From assembly GCF_014205675.1 (NCBI RefSeq), contig NZ_JACIIX010000013.1:1-64000 (forward strand): a stretch of 64,000 nucleotides of DNA, written 5' to 3'. The notes beneath the pieces were generated by a model. The model searched no databases, had not been told where the DNA came from, and saw nothing but the letters and a program-made list of their open reading frames with translations. Both the position numbers and the translations under genes were made by a program. Position 1 is the first letter of the stretch, and each line of letters begins with the position of its first letter. Shown here piece after piece: positions 34,210 to 43,052 of this stretch. This DNA comes from Novispirillum itersonii (lineage in GTDB: Bacteria; Pseudomonadota; Alphaproteobacteria; Rhodospirillales; Rhodospirillaceae).

Positions 34210-34647
34210 TCAGCCTCTGGCGGTGACGTTCTCCATGTGGAGCGCGCCGGTCACCTCGACCCCTTTGACCACGATGGATGCACCGCCGGTGGCGTGGACG
34301 TTGGTGAAGGTAAAGGTGTGGGCCCGGATTGCCTCGATCAGGATGGCGGTCTGCGGCGTCGCCCGCTCCGGCAGGGCCAGCAGGGCCGCCTTCAGGGCGT
34401 CAAGGGCCTGCAGGACTTCGGCGTCACTCAGGGCACCACTTGTCTCCAGCTTCTTGGCCACAAAGTCCTGCGTATCGGCATCCTGCGGGGCCTCCTCCAG
34501 AGCCTCCACGGCGGCCCCGATCCTGAAGCGGTCCTTCAGGGTCCGTTTCAACCCGCCGTAGAGGTCCTTGGTCACTTCCTCCAGACCTGCCGTCGCCATG
34601 GTCTGCGCCGCCGCCAGAGCCATCGCCGCCAGAGTGATCTCAACCAT
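34210..34647 (-). CDS. small helical protein with C-terminal beta-motif (candidate Bell-type effector)
   Basis: The 145-aa protein has a helical N-terminal part (residues about 1-110) beginning MVEITLAAMALAAAQTMA with DLYGGLKRTLKDRF, and a beta-rich C-terminal tail TFTFTNVHATGGASIVVKGV. In the tail SIVVKGVEVTGALHM (124-138) lines up with SITVQNVVAFGNITV (8-22) at the N-terminus of the adjoining STAND protein, with Ser, Ile, Val, Val and Gly conserved in register. This is the arrangement of bacterial NLR-linked amyloid signalling, where a Bell-domain effector is triggered through a motif shared with its NLR. The role is inferred. Its start overlaps the STAND stop by 8 nt. Confidence 0.62.
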   Translation of the reverse strand: MVEITLAAMALAAAQTMATAGLEEVTKDLYGGLKRTLKDRFRIGAAVEALEEAPQDADTQDFVAKKLETSGALSDAEVLQALDALKAALLALPERATPQTAILIEAIRAHTFTFTNVHATGGASIVVKGVEVTGALHMENVTARG

Positions 34648-37600
34648 TCCCGTTCTCCCCACGCAGTGCTTTCAACCCGTTAATAATCGGCCCCAGAAGA
34701 TCCTCTTCCGGAGCAATCCCGGCAGCGTCACAGGCCTGCTGATAGACATCCGCGATGCTTTCGGCCTTGCGGGCAAAGGTCGCCGGAGAGGACAGATAAA
34801 ACGGAAAAATAAACGCCATAGCCTCCCGCGAGGCCTGCAACGCCTCCTCCCGCAGGTCAAGATCCGATAGCATGAAAGCCAGATTGTTCAGTGATACGGC
34901 CAGATCGGGCGTAAAGGCCTGCGGGTGTGCTGCCGACAAACAACGACGGATTGCCACCGAATCCCGTGCCGCCTGCAACGCATCCTCCCGCCGACCAAGC
35001 ACCGACAGCATTGTAGCCAAGGTGTTCAACGCCATCGCAAAATCGGGAGCAAAGACTTGCGGGTGCGCTGCTGACAGGCTGCGGTACAGCTCTGCTGCCT
35101 CCGCCGCCGCCTGCAACGCCTCCTCCCGCCGGCCGAGATCCAACAACATGCTGGCTATATTATTCAGAGCCATCGCAAGATCGGGAATGAAGGCATCAGG
35201 GTGCGCTACCGACAAGCCCCGATACAGCTCTACTGCCTCCCGCGAGGCCTGCAACGCCTCCTCCCGCTGGCCAAACTCCGACAGACGGTTGGCTAAAGTG
35301 TTCAGGGCCTGCGCCAAAGCTGACGAAAAAGCCAGCGGATGCGCTGCCGATAGGCTGCGGCACAGCTCTGCCGCCTCTTGCGCCGCCCGCAACGCGCCCT
35401 CCCGTAGGCCAAGAGCCGACAGCATGGTGGCCAAGGTGTTCAGCGATGTGGCCAGAACGGGCGTGAAAGTCTCCGGGTGCACTGCCGACAAGCGGCGACG
35501 AATTTCCACCGCTTCCTGTGCCGCCTGCAATGCCTCCTCCCGACGACCAAGCGCCGATAGCATGCTGGCCAAGGTGTTCAGTGATCTGGCCAGAACGGGC
35601 GTGAAGGTCTCCGGGTGCACTGCCGACAAGCCGCGACGGATCGCCACCGCTTCCTGTGCCGCCTGCAACGCATCCTCCCGCCAACCAAGCGCCAATAGCA
35701 TACTGGCCAAGGTGTTCAGTGATCCGGCCAGAACGGGCGTGAAGGCCTCCGGGTGTGCTGCCGACAAGCGGCGATACAGCCCTGCCGCCTCCTGCACCGC
35801 TTGCAGCGCGTCCTCCCGCCGACCATGCTCCGATAAACGGTTGGCCAAGTTGTTCAGAGATCCAGCCAACTTGGGCGTGAAGACCTGCGGGTGTGCTGCC
35901 GACAGGAGGCGGTACAGTTCCACCGCCTCCTGCGCCGTCTGCAACGCCTCCTCCCGTCGACCAAGTGCCGACAAGCTATTGGCCAAAGTGTTCAGGACCA
36001 GCGCCAGATCAGATCTAAAGGCCTCCGGGTGCACTGCTGACAGGCGGCGGTACAGCCCTACCGCCTCCTCCGCCGCCTGTAACGCTTCCTCCCGACGACC
36101 AAGCTCTGATAGCATGAAGGCTAGGTTACTCAGTAATCCTGCGAGATTGGGTATGAATGTCTCCGGATTCCTTGCCGACAGGAGGCGATACAGCTTTGCC
36201 GCCCCCTCCGCCACCAGCAATGCTTTCTCCCTCTGGCCATGATCTGACAGCATGGAGGCGAAAGTACTTAGCACCATCGCCACAACAGGAGCGAAAGACT
36301 CTGGGTCCACTGCCGACAAGAGACGGCACAGCTCTGTCCCCTCCTGCGCCGCCTGCAACGCCTCCTCCCGCCGACCAAGATCTGAAAGACGGTTGGCCAG
36401 ATTGTTCAACATCACAGCCCGGTTGTGATCCGGAAGGTTTGGCTCCTTCAGCAACCGCTCCAGCAGGGCAACAGTAAAAAAGGCGGAAAAAACCGTTCCC
36501 TCCCGCCTCGCAATCCCGGAAAAGCGGTCCGCCCGGGTCGGGTCCTGATCCAGCATGGCGACAAGGTTGCGCTCAAACCCGCTGCGCCACTCCGCCCTGC
36601 CCTCCATCAGGTCGTAGCCGACACGGCTGATGATATCGCCGAAGCCGTCGCCCTGCGGGTCGGCGACCAGACCGAACCACGTCGGCACCGCACTGTCTGA
36701 GGCCCCATCCAGCAGCACCTTGGCGAGAAAGACCGACGCCATCCGGTCCGGCTCCGGGCGCGGGATCTGCGGCGGTTGGGTGTCCATCCGCCGCTGCCAC
36801 CACGGCGTTTCGCTCAGGGCATCGATCAGATCCTGCCCGGTCAGCGGGGCGGCCCCTGCCGCCGCCAGCGCCCGGCACAGGTCTTCCGTCAGCCCGGACG
36901 GATGCAGCGCCGCCAGCGCCAGCAGGCGCGGCAGGCCATGCCTGCCCAGACCGGACTTCTGCGAGACCGCCCGGACCCGATCCAGTTCATAATCAGCCAG
37001 TGCGGCAATCAGCTCCGGCGCGCCAAGGCCGAAACCGCCCTGCCCGGTCAGCACCTGATGCAGGGCCGCCGCCATCACCCCCAGCGGAGCCCGGTTGCCC
37101 TCCGACCGGGCGAACCAGTCCAGCGCGTCGTCCTCCTGCACCGCCGGAGCGGTGGTGCCGCTGACACTGATAAAGGTCTGCCGGGTTTGGTGGAACAGGT
37201 CCAGCGCCTGTTGCGGCGACAGCGGCCCAAGGTGCGCCAATTCCTGCCGCCCGAAGCGGGGACCGAGGTCAAAGGCCACATCCTGCCAGTCCTGAAAGCT
37301 CCGGCGGGAGACCAGCAGGATGCGGATCGGGAACGGCAGCCCATCATCGGGGCGGTCCCGGATGGCCTGCACCAGCCCGTTGACCACATCCATCCGTTCT
37401 TCGGGGTAGTCAAGAATCAGGAACAGCCCGCGCCCGTCGCTGTGGATGGTCTGGGTGGTCTGGGTGGTGGCGGTGCGCGGCACGAACCCGGCGGACCAGC
37501 CACCGGCCCGCAGGCTTTTCGCGGCCTCCGCCGCCAGACGGGTTTTTCCGCTGCCACCGCCGCCGGACAACAGGCGCACCGACAGGGTGTTGCCCCCGCC

Positions 37601-37840
37601 CCGCGCCCACTCCAGCAGGGCCTGTAATTCCGGCTCGCGGCCGATGAAGGCCGGGGCCATCCGGTACCGCCATTGCAGGGCGGCGAACAGATCCGGCTGG
37701 CCCTCCACCATCACCTGTTCCGGGCTGTACCAGTCCAGCCTCAGCGGGGTGGGGGCCGGACAGTTCCCGGTGGAAACCGTGATGTTCCCGAAGGCAACGA
37801 CATTCTGCACGGTGATGGACCCCGCCACCACATCAGCCAT
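34640..37840 (-). CDS. STAND (NLR-like) NTPase with 12 tetratricopeptide repeats
   Basis: The 1066-aa protein has a short beta-type motif at residues 4-26, a FIGREPELQ lead-in (65-73), Walker A GGGGSGKT (93-100), Walker B GLFLILDY, a helical NB-ARC/winged-helix region to about residue 470, and 12 regular TPR units of 46 residues to about 1015. STAND ATPases are off-switched oligomerising sensors; the TPR array would detect the trigger and the N-terminal motif would recruit the effector. The downstream gene encodes a small protein with a matching C-terminal motif. The pair looks like an antiphage or regulated-death module. ATG 37840 follows a GGGGGGA stretch. Confidence 0.82.
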   Translation of the reverse strand: MADVVAGSITVQNVVAFGNITVSTGNCPAPTPLRLDWYSPEQVMVEGQPDLFAALQWRYRMAPAFIGREPELQALLEWARGGGNTLSVRLLSGGGGSGKTRLAAEAAKSLRAGGWSAGFVPRTATTQTTQTIHSDGRGLFLILDYPEERMDVVNGLVQAIRDRPDDGLPFPIRILLVSRRSFQDWQDVAFDLGPRFGRQELAHLGPLSPQQALDLFHQTRQTFISVSGTTAPAVQEDDALDWFARSEGNRAPLGVMAAALHQVLTGQGGFGLGAPELIAALADYELDRVRAVSQKSGLGRHGLPRLLALAALHPSGLTEDLCRALAAAGAAPLTGQDLIDALSETPWWQRRMDTQPPQIPRPEPDRMASVFLAKVLLDGASDSAVPTWFGLVADPQGDGFGDIISRVGYDLMEGRAEWRSGFERNLVAMLDQDPTRADRFSGIARREGTVFSAFFTVALLERLLKEPNLPDHNRAVMLNNLANRLSDLGRREEALQAAQEGTELCRLLSAVDPESFAPVVAMVLSTFASMLSDHGQREKALLVAEGAAKLYRLLSARNPETFIPNLAGLLSNLAFMLSELGRREEALQAAEEAVGLYRRLSAVHPEAFRSDLALVLNTLANSLSALGRREEALQTAQEAVELYRLLSAAHPQVFTPKLAGSLNNLANRLSEHGRREDALQAVQEAAGLYRRLSAAHPEAFTPVLAGSLNTLASMLLALGWREDALQAAQEAVAIRRGLSAVHPETFTPVLARSLNTLASMLSALGRREEALQAAQEAVEIRRRLSAVHPETFTPVLATSLNTLATMLSALGLREGALRAAQEAAELCRSLSAAHPLAFSSALAQALNTLANRLSEFGQREEALQASREAVELYRGLSVAHPDAFIPDLAMALNNIASMLLDLGRREEALQAAAEAAELYRSLSAAHPQVFAPDFAMALNTLATMLSVLGRREDALQAARDSVAIRRCLSAAHPQAFTPDLAVSLNNLAFMLSDLDLREEALQASREAMAFIFPFYLSSPATFARKAESIADVYQQACDAAGIAPEEDLLGPIINGLKALRGENGNG
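34800..36470. repeat. tandem 138-bp repeat array encoding TPR units
   Basis: About 12 units of 138 bp (46 codons) with consensus around GRREEALQAAQEAVELYR. The central units (roughly 35300-36000) are the most alike, sharing long stretches such as CCGGCCAGAACGGGCGTGAA at 35450-35750. High nucleotide similarity makes the array prone to unit gain or loss by recombination. Confidence 0.85.
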
Positions 37841-38103
37841 TGCAATCCCCCCGATAGTCCGGCCCTCATCCCGACGATGGATAGGGCGGGCTGTTACCGC
37901 CGCCCCGCCCCGGAATGTCAGAATAGGGTGTCAGAGTGCTGAAATATCCCCTTTTTGACGAATCCTTTTTCCCATACATCCTGAAATAATCCCCTTCTGC
38001 CGGGACGGTGACGCCCGGACACCGCGTTGGCTTGCCAGCCGCCAGACGGATCCTTATTTCAATGGGCGGCCACTCTCAGGGCCCCGACAGGACAGGACCA
38101 ACC

Positions 38104-38646
38104 ATGCCCGCCACCGGCCATGTCTTCATCGCCACCAGTCTGGACGGTTACATCGCCCGCGCCGATGGCGGGCTGGACTGGCTGCCCGCCGACCTGTCAC
38201 CGGACGACAGCGGTTACAGCGCCTTCTACGCCAGCGTTGACGGGCTGATTATGGGGCGGAACACCTTCCGCACCGTGCAGGCCTTCGGCGGGCCGTGGCC
38301 CTACGACAGGCCGGTGATCGTGGTCAGCCGCAGCCTGACCGCCGCCGATGTCACCATTCCCGGAGCCGACATCACGCTGGCCCCCAGCACGGAGGCCGCG
38401 TGGGAACAGGCGGACCGGCGCGGCTGGGGCCGGATCTATCTGGATGGCGGCGCAACAGTCCGCAGCTTTCTGACCGCCGGACGGGTGCAGGACATGGTGA
38501 TCACGCAGGTTCCGGTGCTGCTGGGCGATGGCATCCCACTGTTTGCCCCCGGCGACACCCTGCCCTGCCCCCTGTGCCACGCCGAAACCCGCGTGCTGCC
38601 GGGCGGGCTGGTGCAGACGCGGTATACGGTATCAGGGGGCAGCTGA
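38104..38646 (+). CDS. dihydrofolate reductase/RibD C-terminal family protein
   Basis: The 180-aa protein has the DHFR-like fold of the RibD C-terminal family: VFIATSLDGYIARADGGLDW, GLIMGRNTF, and WGRIYLDGGATVRSFL. Stand-alone members are NADPH-dependent reductases of mostly unknown substrate; it is not the housekeeping folA. ATG 38104 starts directly at the conserved strand. Confidence 0.85.
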   Translation: MPATGHVFIATSLDGYIARADGGLDWLPADLSPDDSGYSAFYASVDGLIMGRNTFRTVQAFGGPWPYDRPVIVVSRSLTAADVTIPGADITLAPSTEAAWEQADRRGWGRIYLDGGATVRSFLTAGRVQDMVITQVPVLLGDGIPLFAPGDTLPCPLCHAETRVLPGGLVQTRYTVSGGS

Positions 38647-38656
38647 GGCAGCCCGC

Positions 38657-38950
38657 TTATCCCTCAGGTGGCCGCAGGGATGCCGAAACATCCACAAACA
38701 CCCGCACCCGGACCAGTGCCACATAGGCGGCCTCATCATGCTCCGCCTGCACCTGTCGCAACGGCGTCGCAGGCGGCATCGGGGCACCGTCCTCCGTCAT
38801 GCCCTGAAGGTGCATCGCCAACGCTTCATGCGCGTTGATCACTGCGGTCTCCATCCCCACCCCACCGGAGGTACACCCCGGCAGATCCGGAAAAAAGACC
38901 GCATAGCCGCTGCCACTCGGTTCCAGTACGGCAGGATACATTCTGTACAT
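38657..38950 (-). CDS. HicB-like protein without an adjacent HicA
   Basis: The 97-aa protein starts with a HicB-type ferredoxin-like domain: MYRMYPAVLEPSGSGYAVFF, PDLPGCTSGG and NAHEALAMHLQGM. HicB is usually the antitoxin for the mRNA interferase HicA, encoded next to it. The flanking 60-70 bp on either side have no room for a HicA gene, and no C-terminal DNA-binding domain is obvious. It may be an orphan antitoxin or a solitary HicB-fold protein. Confidence 0.75.
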   Translation of the reverse strand: MYRMYPAVLEPSGSGYAVFFPDLPGCTSGGVGMETAVINAHEALAMHLQGMTEDGAPMPPATPLRQVQAEHDEAAYVALVRVRVFVDVSASLRPPEG

Positions 38951-39015
38951 CGGCGGTTCTCCCCTGTCAGAATAACCCTAACGCACTTAATGGATGGGAA
39001 AAAGTCCCTCTGCGG

Positions 39016-39630
39016 TTAATACAGGTCGTGCGTCACCGCGTGGCGGTACTGGGCCTCAACCGCCCCGGCTTCACTGGGGTCACCGCCCATCAGCGCCGTC
39101 TTCATCTGGCCGATCCCCGGCAAATCCTGTGTCAGCTCCTGCGAAGCCGGATCCCACAGCCGGGCCCGGCTGATCGCCTTGCCGCAGTGAAACAGCACCT
39201 GATCCACCTGCACCACAATCCCCAGCTTCGGGGTCTTGCCGCCTTCCTGCAACCGCTCCAGCAGGGCGGCATCGGTGGAGGCCCGGGCCTGCCCATTGAT
39301 CCGCAGGAACGTCAGTTGCCCGGGGAACAGGAACAGCAGCGCCACCCGGGACTCCTGACGCAGGTTGCGCAGGGATTCGATGCGGTTGTTGCCCGGCCAG
39401 TCGGCAAAGGCCACGGTCCGGTCATCCAGCACCTTCACAAACCCCGGTGCCCCGCCACGGGGCGAGGCATCCAGCCCATCCGCCCCGCCGGTGGCAAGGC
39501 AGAAGAAGGTGGCAGCCTCCAGATAGGTGCGGTGAAACGCGATCAGATGCGGCAGGACCGCCCGCTGGATCGCCTCCGACGGCGGGGGGTACAGGCTGTC
39601 CAGATCGGGAAAGGTGTCTGGCTGGGTCAT
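39016..39630 (-). CDS. pyridoxamine 5'-phosphate oxidase-like flavin protein
   Basis: The 204-aa protein has the split-barrel fold of the PNPOx-like family: ATFFCLATGGADGLDASPRG, FADWPGNNRIESLRNLRQE, VALLFLFPG and LRINGQARAS. Members bind FMN or F420 and reduce small substrates. It is divergent from an AraC-type regulator across a 96-bp gap, so it is a likely regulatory target. ATG 39630 or the adjacent ATG at 39633 could be used; AGAGG lies just upstream. Confidence 0.83.
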   Translation of the reverse strand: MTQPDTFPDLDSLYPPPSEAIQRAVLPHLIAFHRTYLEAATFFCLATGGADGLDASPRGGAPGFVKVLDDRTVAFADWPGNNRIESLRNLRQESRVALLFLFPGQLTFLRINGQARASTDAALLERLQEGGKTPKLGIVVQVDQVLFHCGKAISRARLWDPASQELTQDLPGIGQMKTALMGGDPSEAGAVEAQYRHAVTHDLY

Positions 39631-39726
39631 CATGGTCCTCTCGGCTACAGGAAGGAAAGCGACAGGATAGCGCTGCTGCCGTGTCCTTGCTAAGTTATCG
39701 AGGCCATTCACTATCGCATTGACGCC

Positions 39727-40545
39727 ATGGAAATCGATTATCTGACTCAGGCCCTGACCTCCGGGCAGGCCGACACCCCGATCCTGACCGTGGTCGGTGA
39801 TCTGGAGGTGGAAGAACACACCCCCCACACCCACGCCCATGGCCAGTTGATCGGCTGCATCCGGGGGGTCCTGAGCATCCGGACCGAGCGGGCGACCTGG
39901 GTCATCCCCGCCCGGCATGGCGTATGGGTGCCCCCACTCCACCCGCATTCGGGCTGGTCCCAAGGGGTGTTCACCGGCTGGGGCCTGTATGTGGACCCCG
40001 GCCACTGTTCCCTCCTGCCCGATCAGCCCAGCATCGTCGAACCGTCCCCCCTGCTGTGGGAAGCGGCACTGCGCTCCGCCGGGTGGCAGGCAGGCCCGCT
40101 GACCGACCGCCAGCGCCGTCTGGCCGATGTGATCCTTGATGAACTCCATGCCCTTCAGCCGCGGCCACTGGGGTTGCCCCTGCCGCAGGATGACCGGTTG
40201 CGCCAGATCACCGGCGCCCTGCTGGCCGACCCCACCGACCGCCGCACGCTGGACGACTGGGCCACCCGGATCGGGACATCGCCCCGCACCCTCAGCCGCC
40301 GCTTCGTCAGCGAAACCAGCCTGTCGTTTACCGAATGGTCGCAGCGTGCCCGCCTGATGCGGTCATTGCAGATGCTGGCCGACGGCGCGTCCGTCACCAC
40401 CACCGCCATTGATTGCGGCTATACCAGCATCAGCGCCTTCATCGCCCTGTTCCGGCGGCACTTCGGGGTGACACCGTCGCACTACGCCCCGACATGCGCC
40501 CCGGCACTGGCGGACGCGCAGCCGAAGGCTGACAGCGGGAGATGA
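39727..40545 (+). CDS. AraC-family transcriptional regulator
   Basis: The 272-aa protein has an N-terminal cupin-like sensor (THAHGQLIGCIRG, HGVWVPPLHPHSG) and a C-terminal AraC/XylS double helix-turn-helix (LDDWATRIGTSPRTLSRRF and IDCGYTSISAFIALFRRHFGVTPS). It probably regulates the divergent PNPOx-like gene. It ends 14 bp before tRNA-Val, which lies on the other strand. Confidence 0.9.
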   Translation: MEIDYLTQALTSGQADTPILTVVGDLEVEEHTPHTHAHGQLIGCIRGVLSIRTERATWVIPARHGVWVPPLHPHSGWSQGVFTGWGLYVDPGHCSLLPDQPSIVEPSPLLWEAALRSAGWQAGPLTDRQRRLADVILDELHALQPRPLGLPLPQDDRLRQITGALLADPTDRRTLDDWATRIGTSPRTLSRRFVSETSLSFTEWSQRARLMRSLQMLADGASVTTTAIDCGYTSISAFIALFRRHFGVTPSHYAPTCAPALADAQPKADSGR

Positions 40546-40558
40546 GACGGAATGGGAA

Positions 40559-40634
40559 TGGTGGGCGGTGACGGGCTCGAACCGCCGACCCTCTCGGTGT
40601 AAACGAGATGCTCTACCAACTGAGCTAACCGCCC
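40559..40634 (-). tRNA. tRNA-Val (anticodon TAC)
   Basis: The minus strand reads GGGCGGT at the 5' end pairing with ACCGCCC before an encoded CCA. The D arm is GCTC/GAGC, the anticodon stem TCTCG/CGAGA encloses TTTACAC giving anticodon TAC, and the T arm GGCGG/CCGTC encloses TTCGAGC. All 76 bases including CCA are present. Confidence 0.96.
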
Positions 40635-40742
40635 TTGCGGATAAACGGCCATCGCATGGCCCCGGTTTATCGCGGGTGGCCTTATGTATCCTACCGCCCG
40701 CGCAAACTCAACACCCTAAATGCAGGCCCGGAACAGGGGGCA

Positions 40743-41198
40743 TCAGTCCAGCGGCGGGTGGCCGTCCGACAGGCATTTGCCGTGGTCAGACAGGATCTCG
40801 ATCACCCGGCAGTCGCGCACGGTCGGGCCGTGGCAGCAGGCCGCCATGTGTTCCAGTTCCTGCTCCAGCTTGCGCAGGCGGTCAATGCGGTCCCGCACCA
40901 GCCGCAGGTGGCGGCGGGCGATGGCGTCGGCCTCCTCGCACGGGGCTTCCGGGTGGGCGGCCAGCGTCAGCAGTTCCCGGATATCATCCAGCGTGAAGCC
41001 AAGGTCGCGGCTGTGGCGGATAAAGCGCAGCCGCTCCAGATGCCGCCGCGAATACTGCCGCTGGTTGCCTTCACTGCGGTCCGGCTCCGGCATCAGGCCG
41101 ATCTGTTCGTAATACCGGATGGTTGGCACCTTGCAGCCGCTTTCGGCGGACAGCCTGCCGATGGTCATCACGGTGGCGGCAGCAGAACGGGGCGGCAT
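40743..41198 (-). CDS. MerR-family metal-responsive regulator (ZntR/CadR-like)
   Basis: The 151-aa protein has a MerR winged helix (MTIGRLSAESGCKVPTIRYY, then YSRRHLERLRFIRHSRDLGF) and a C-terminal metal loop with CCHG, a Cys in RDCRVIEIL and a final Cys in HGKC. The paired Cys and following Cys/His resemble Zn/Cd/Pb sensors rather than the two-Cys CueR loop. GTG/ATG options exist; ATG 41198 is taken because GGAGG lies 7 nt upstream. No metal exporter is adjacent, so its target lies elsewhere or it is autoregulated. Confidence 0.8.
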   Translation of the reverse strand: MPPRSAAATVMTIGRLSAESGCKVPTIRYYEQIGLMPEPDRSEGNQRQYSRRHLERLRFIRHSRDLGFTLDDIRELLTLAAHPEAPCEEADAIARRHLRLVRDRIDRLRKLEQELEHMAACCHGPTVRDCRVIEILSDHGKCLSDGHPPLD

Positions 41199-41218
41199 GG
41201 CAGGGCCTCCGGCAGACT

Positions 41219-41239
41219 CTATAGCTTCTGGAGATATAG
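41219..41239. promoter_or_regulatory. inverted repeat upstream of the MerR-type gene, possible operator
   Basis: CTATA at 41219-41223 and TATAG at 41235-41239 form a 21-bp dyad 20 bp before the MerR-type start. MerR-family sites often overlap a promoter with a long spacer, and this AT-rich dyad is in the right place. Evidence is limited to symmetry and position. Confidence 0.4.
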
Positions 41240-41282
41240 GGATCAGCCGGAGCCCCGCAAGCCCCCGTTACGCCCCCTGCCG

Positions 41283-41714
41283 TTACGCCGGAACCAGCGC
41301 CTTGCGGTACCAGATCTGCGAATGGCCGGGCGGATAGCCCTCCATCACGCTCCAGCGTTCATAACCCTGCTTTTCATAGAAGCCGGGGGCCTGAAAATCA
41401 TAGGTATACAGCCGCGCCCAGCGGCACCCGGCGGCGGCGGCCTCGGTTTCGGCCTGTGCCATCAGCGCCGCGCCCAGACCGGTGCCGCGCTGGCTGTCAT
41501 CGATCCACAGCAGGTCAACGTACAGCCAGCCCCACTGGCGGTAACCGACCAGCCCGCCGACCACGGTGCCGTCCTCCGCCCGCGCCTGAATACAGACGTC
41601 CTCGCGCTGCATCGGCAGTTGGCTGGCATCAATGTTGTACTGGCGCAGGCCATCCCACACCGGCTTGCTGTCGGCCTCGGTGGGGTTTTCGATGGTGTGC
41701 AGGGAAACAGACAT
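41283..41714 (-). CDS. GNAT-family N-acetyltransferase
   Basis: The 143-aa protein has the GNAT acetyl-CoA-binding strand and loop VDLLWIDDSQRGTGLGAALM and a C-terminal FYEKQGYERW. The N-terminus is short. ATG 41714 is chosen since MSVSLHTIENPT starts at a strand expected for GNATs; upstream in-frame residues are unconserved. The substrate is unknown. Confidence 0.85.
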   Translation of the reverse strand: MSVSLHTIENPTEADSKPVWDGLRQYNIDASQLPMQREDVCIQARAEDGTVVGGLVGYRQWGWLYVDLLWIDDSQRGTGLGAALMAQAETEAAAAGCRWARLYTYDFQAPGFYEKQGYERWSVMEGYPPGHSQIWYRKALVPA

Positions 41715-42056
41715 GGGGGAGTCCGCCAAGGGTTGAAAACGCAGAGCCACAGCTTATCTGCTGAAGCAGGGCCTGTCTTCCCCCGCATCCGCCCTGGCGG
41801 CCAGAACAAAACGGACTGGCAGAACAAAACGGGCTGGCAGAAGAAAAAGCTCTGGCCGGTCCGGAGCACGCCATGCGCCTTGCGGCAGACAGCCGGGTAT
41901 GAAATAAGTGTGGCCGTCCGGCCGGAAGGCACAGCCGCCGCAGCCTGTGCGGCTTACCCCCGGCCCGGATGGACACCGAAATCACCGTCGCCGTTCTCCC
42001 GGTTCTGCCCTGTGCGGGTGGATCATGGGAACGGCACAGGTGCCGTCAGGGCAGTC

Positions 42057-43052
42057 ATGCATATGATCCTAATTCGCAATCTGCGCCACACCTACCCCGG
42101 CACCCGCCGCCAGTCCGCGCGGAATGCCCTGCGCGATCTGTCGCTGGAAATTCCGGCCGGGCAGTTCTGCATTCTGTCCGGGCCGAATGGCAGCGGCAAG
42201 TCAACGCTGTTCCGCATTCTGTGCGGGCTGGCCGCGCCGTCGTCGGGCAGTGTCAGCATTGGCGGCCACGATCTGGCCACCGCGCCGGAACGGATCCGCC
42301 CGCTGATGGGCGTGGTGTTCCAGAGCCCGGCGGTGGACAAGAACCTGTCGGTGCAGGAAAACCTGACCCTGCATGCCGATCTGCACGGCCTGCGCGGCAC
42401 CGCCGCCGGACGGATGACCGAGGCGCTGGCATGGTCGGACCTGAAGGACCGGCTGGGCGACCGGGTGGAAACCCTGTCCGGCGGACTGGCCCGGCAGGTG
42501 GAGCTGGCCAAGTGCCTGATGACCCGCCCGCAGATTCTGCTGCTGGACGAACCGACCACCGGCCTTGATCCGGCCAGCCGCCGCTCGTTCATTCTGGCCC
42601 TGCGCCGGTTGCAGCGCGACCGCAAGATGACCGTGCTGATGACCAGCCACGTCTTTTCCGATGCCGAATTCGCCGATTCCGTCGCCATCCTGCGCGATGG
42701 GGCGCTGATGGCGCATGACACCCCGGACCGCCTGAAGGCGATGGTCGGCACCGAGATGGTGGTGATCCGCCCGCGCGACCCCGCCGCCTTCGCCACCGTG
42801 CTGGAAACCGGCTTCAGCCGCCGCCCGGTGCGTTATGGTGATGAACTGCGCATCGAGAACATTCCGCCCGCTGAGGCCGTACCGCTGATTGCCGCCGTGC
42901 TGGACCACCACCGCGCCGATGTGCTGTCGATCGGCGTCAAGCAGCCGGATCTGGAGGACGTGTTTGTGCACGTCACCGGCCGTGGCGCTGCCTTTGCCGC
43001 CGATGCCGAACCGTCCGACAGCCGCGCCCGCCAGCCGGAGTTGACCGCATGA
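42057..43052 (+). CDS. ABC-2 type exporter ATPase
   Basis: The 331-aa ATPase has Walker A GPNGSGKS, Q-loop VVFQSPAV, signature LSGGLARQVELAK, Walker B LLLDEPTTGLDP and a switch His in TSHVFSDAE. The DrrA/NodI-like C-terminal extension (about 80 residues) is present. It overlaps the permease start by 4 nt. Such two-gene exporters extrude drugs or lipids. ATG 42057 is used; ATG 42063 is two codons later. Confidence 0.88.
   Translation: MHMILIRNLRHTYPGTRRQSARNALRDLSLEIPAGQFCILSGPNGSGKSTLFRILCGLAAPSSGSVSIGGHDLATAPERIRPLMGVVFQSPAVDKNLSVQENLTLHADLHGLRGTAAGRMTEALAWSDLKDRLGDRVETLSGGLARQVELAKCLMTRPQILLLDEPTTGLDPASRRSFILALRRLQRDRKMTVLMTSHVFSDAEFADSVAILRDGALMAHDTPDRLKAMVGTEMVVIRPRDPAAFATVLETGFSRRPVRYGDELRIENIPPAEAVPLIAAVLDHHRADVLSIGVKQPDLEDVFVHVTGRGAAFAADAEPSDSRARQPELTA

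Noticed and set aside
34872-36242. 456-aa open frame on the plus strand
   Set aside because: It is the antisense reading of the regular TPR repeats and shows repeated CNASSRRP-type strings with no ribosome site.
40559-40634. tRNA-Val as an integration site for a mobile island
   Set aside because: No integrase gene and no repeat of the tRNA end are visible on either side.
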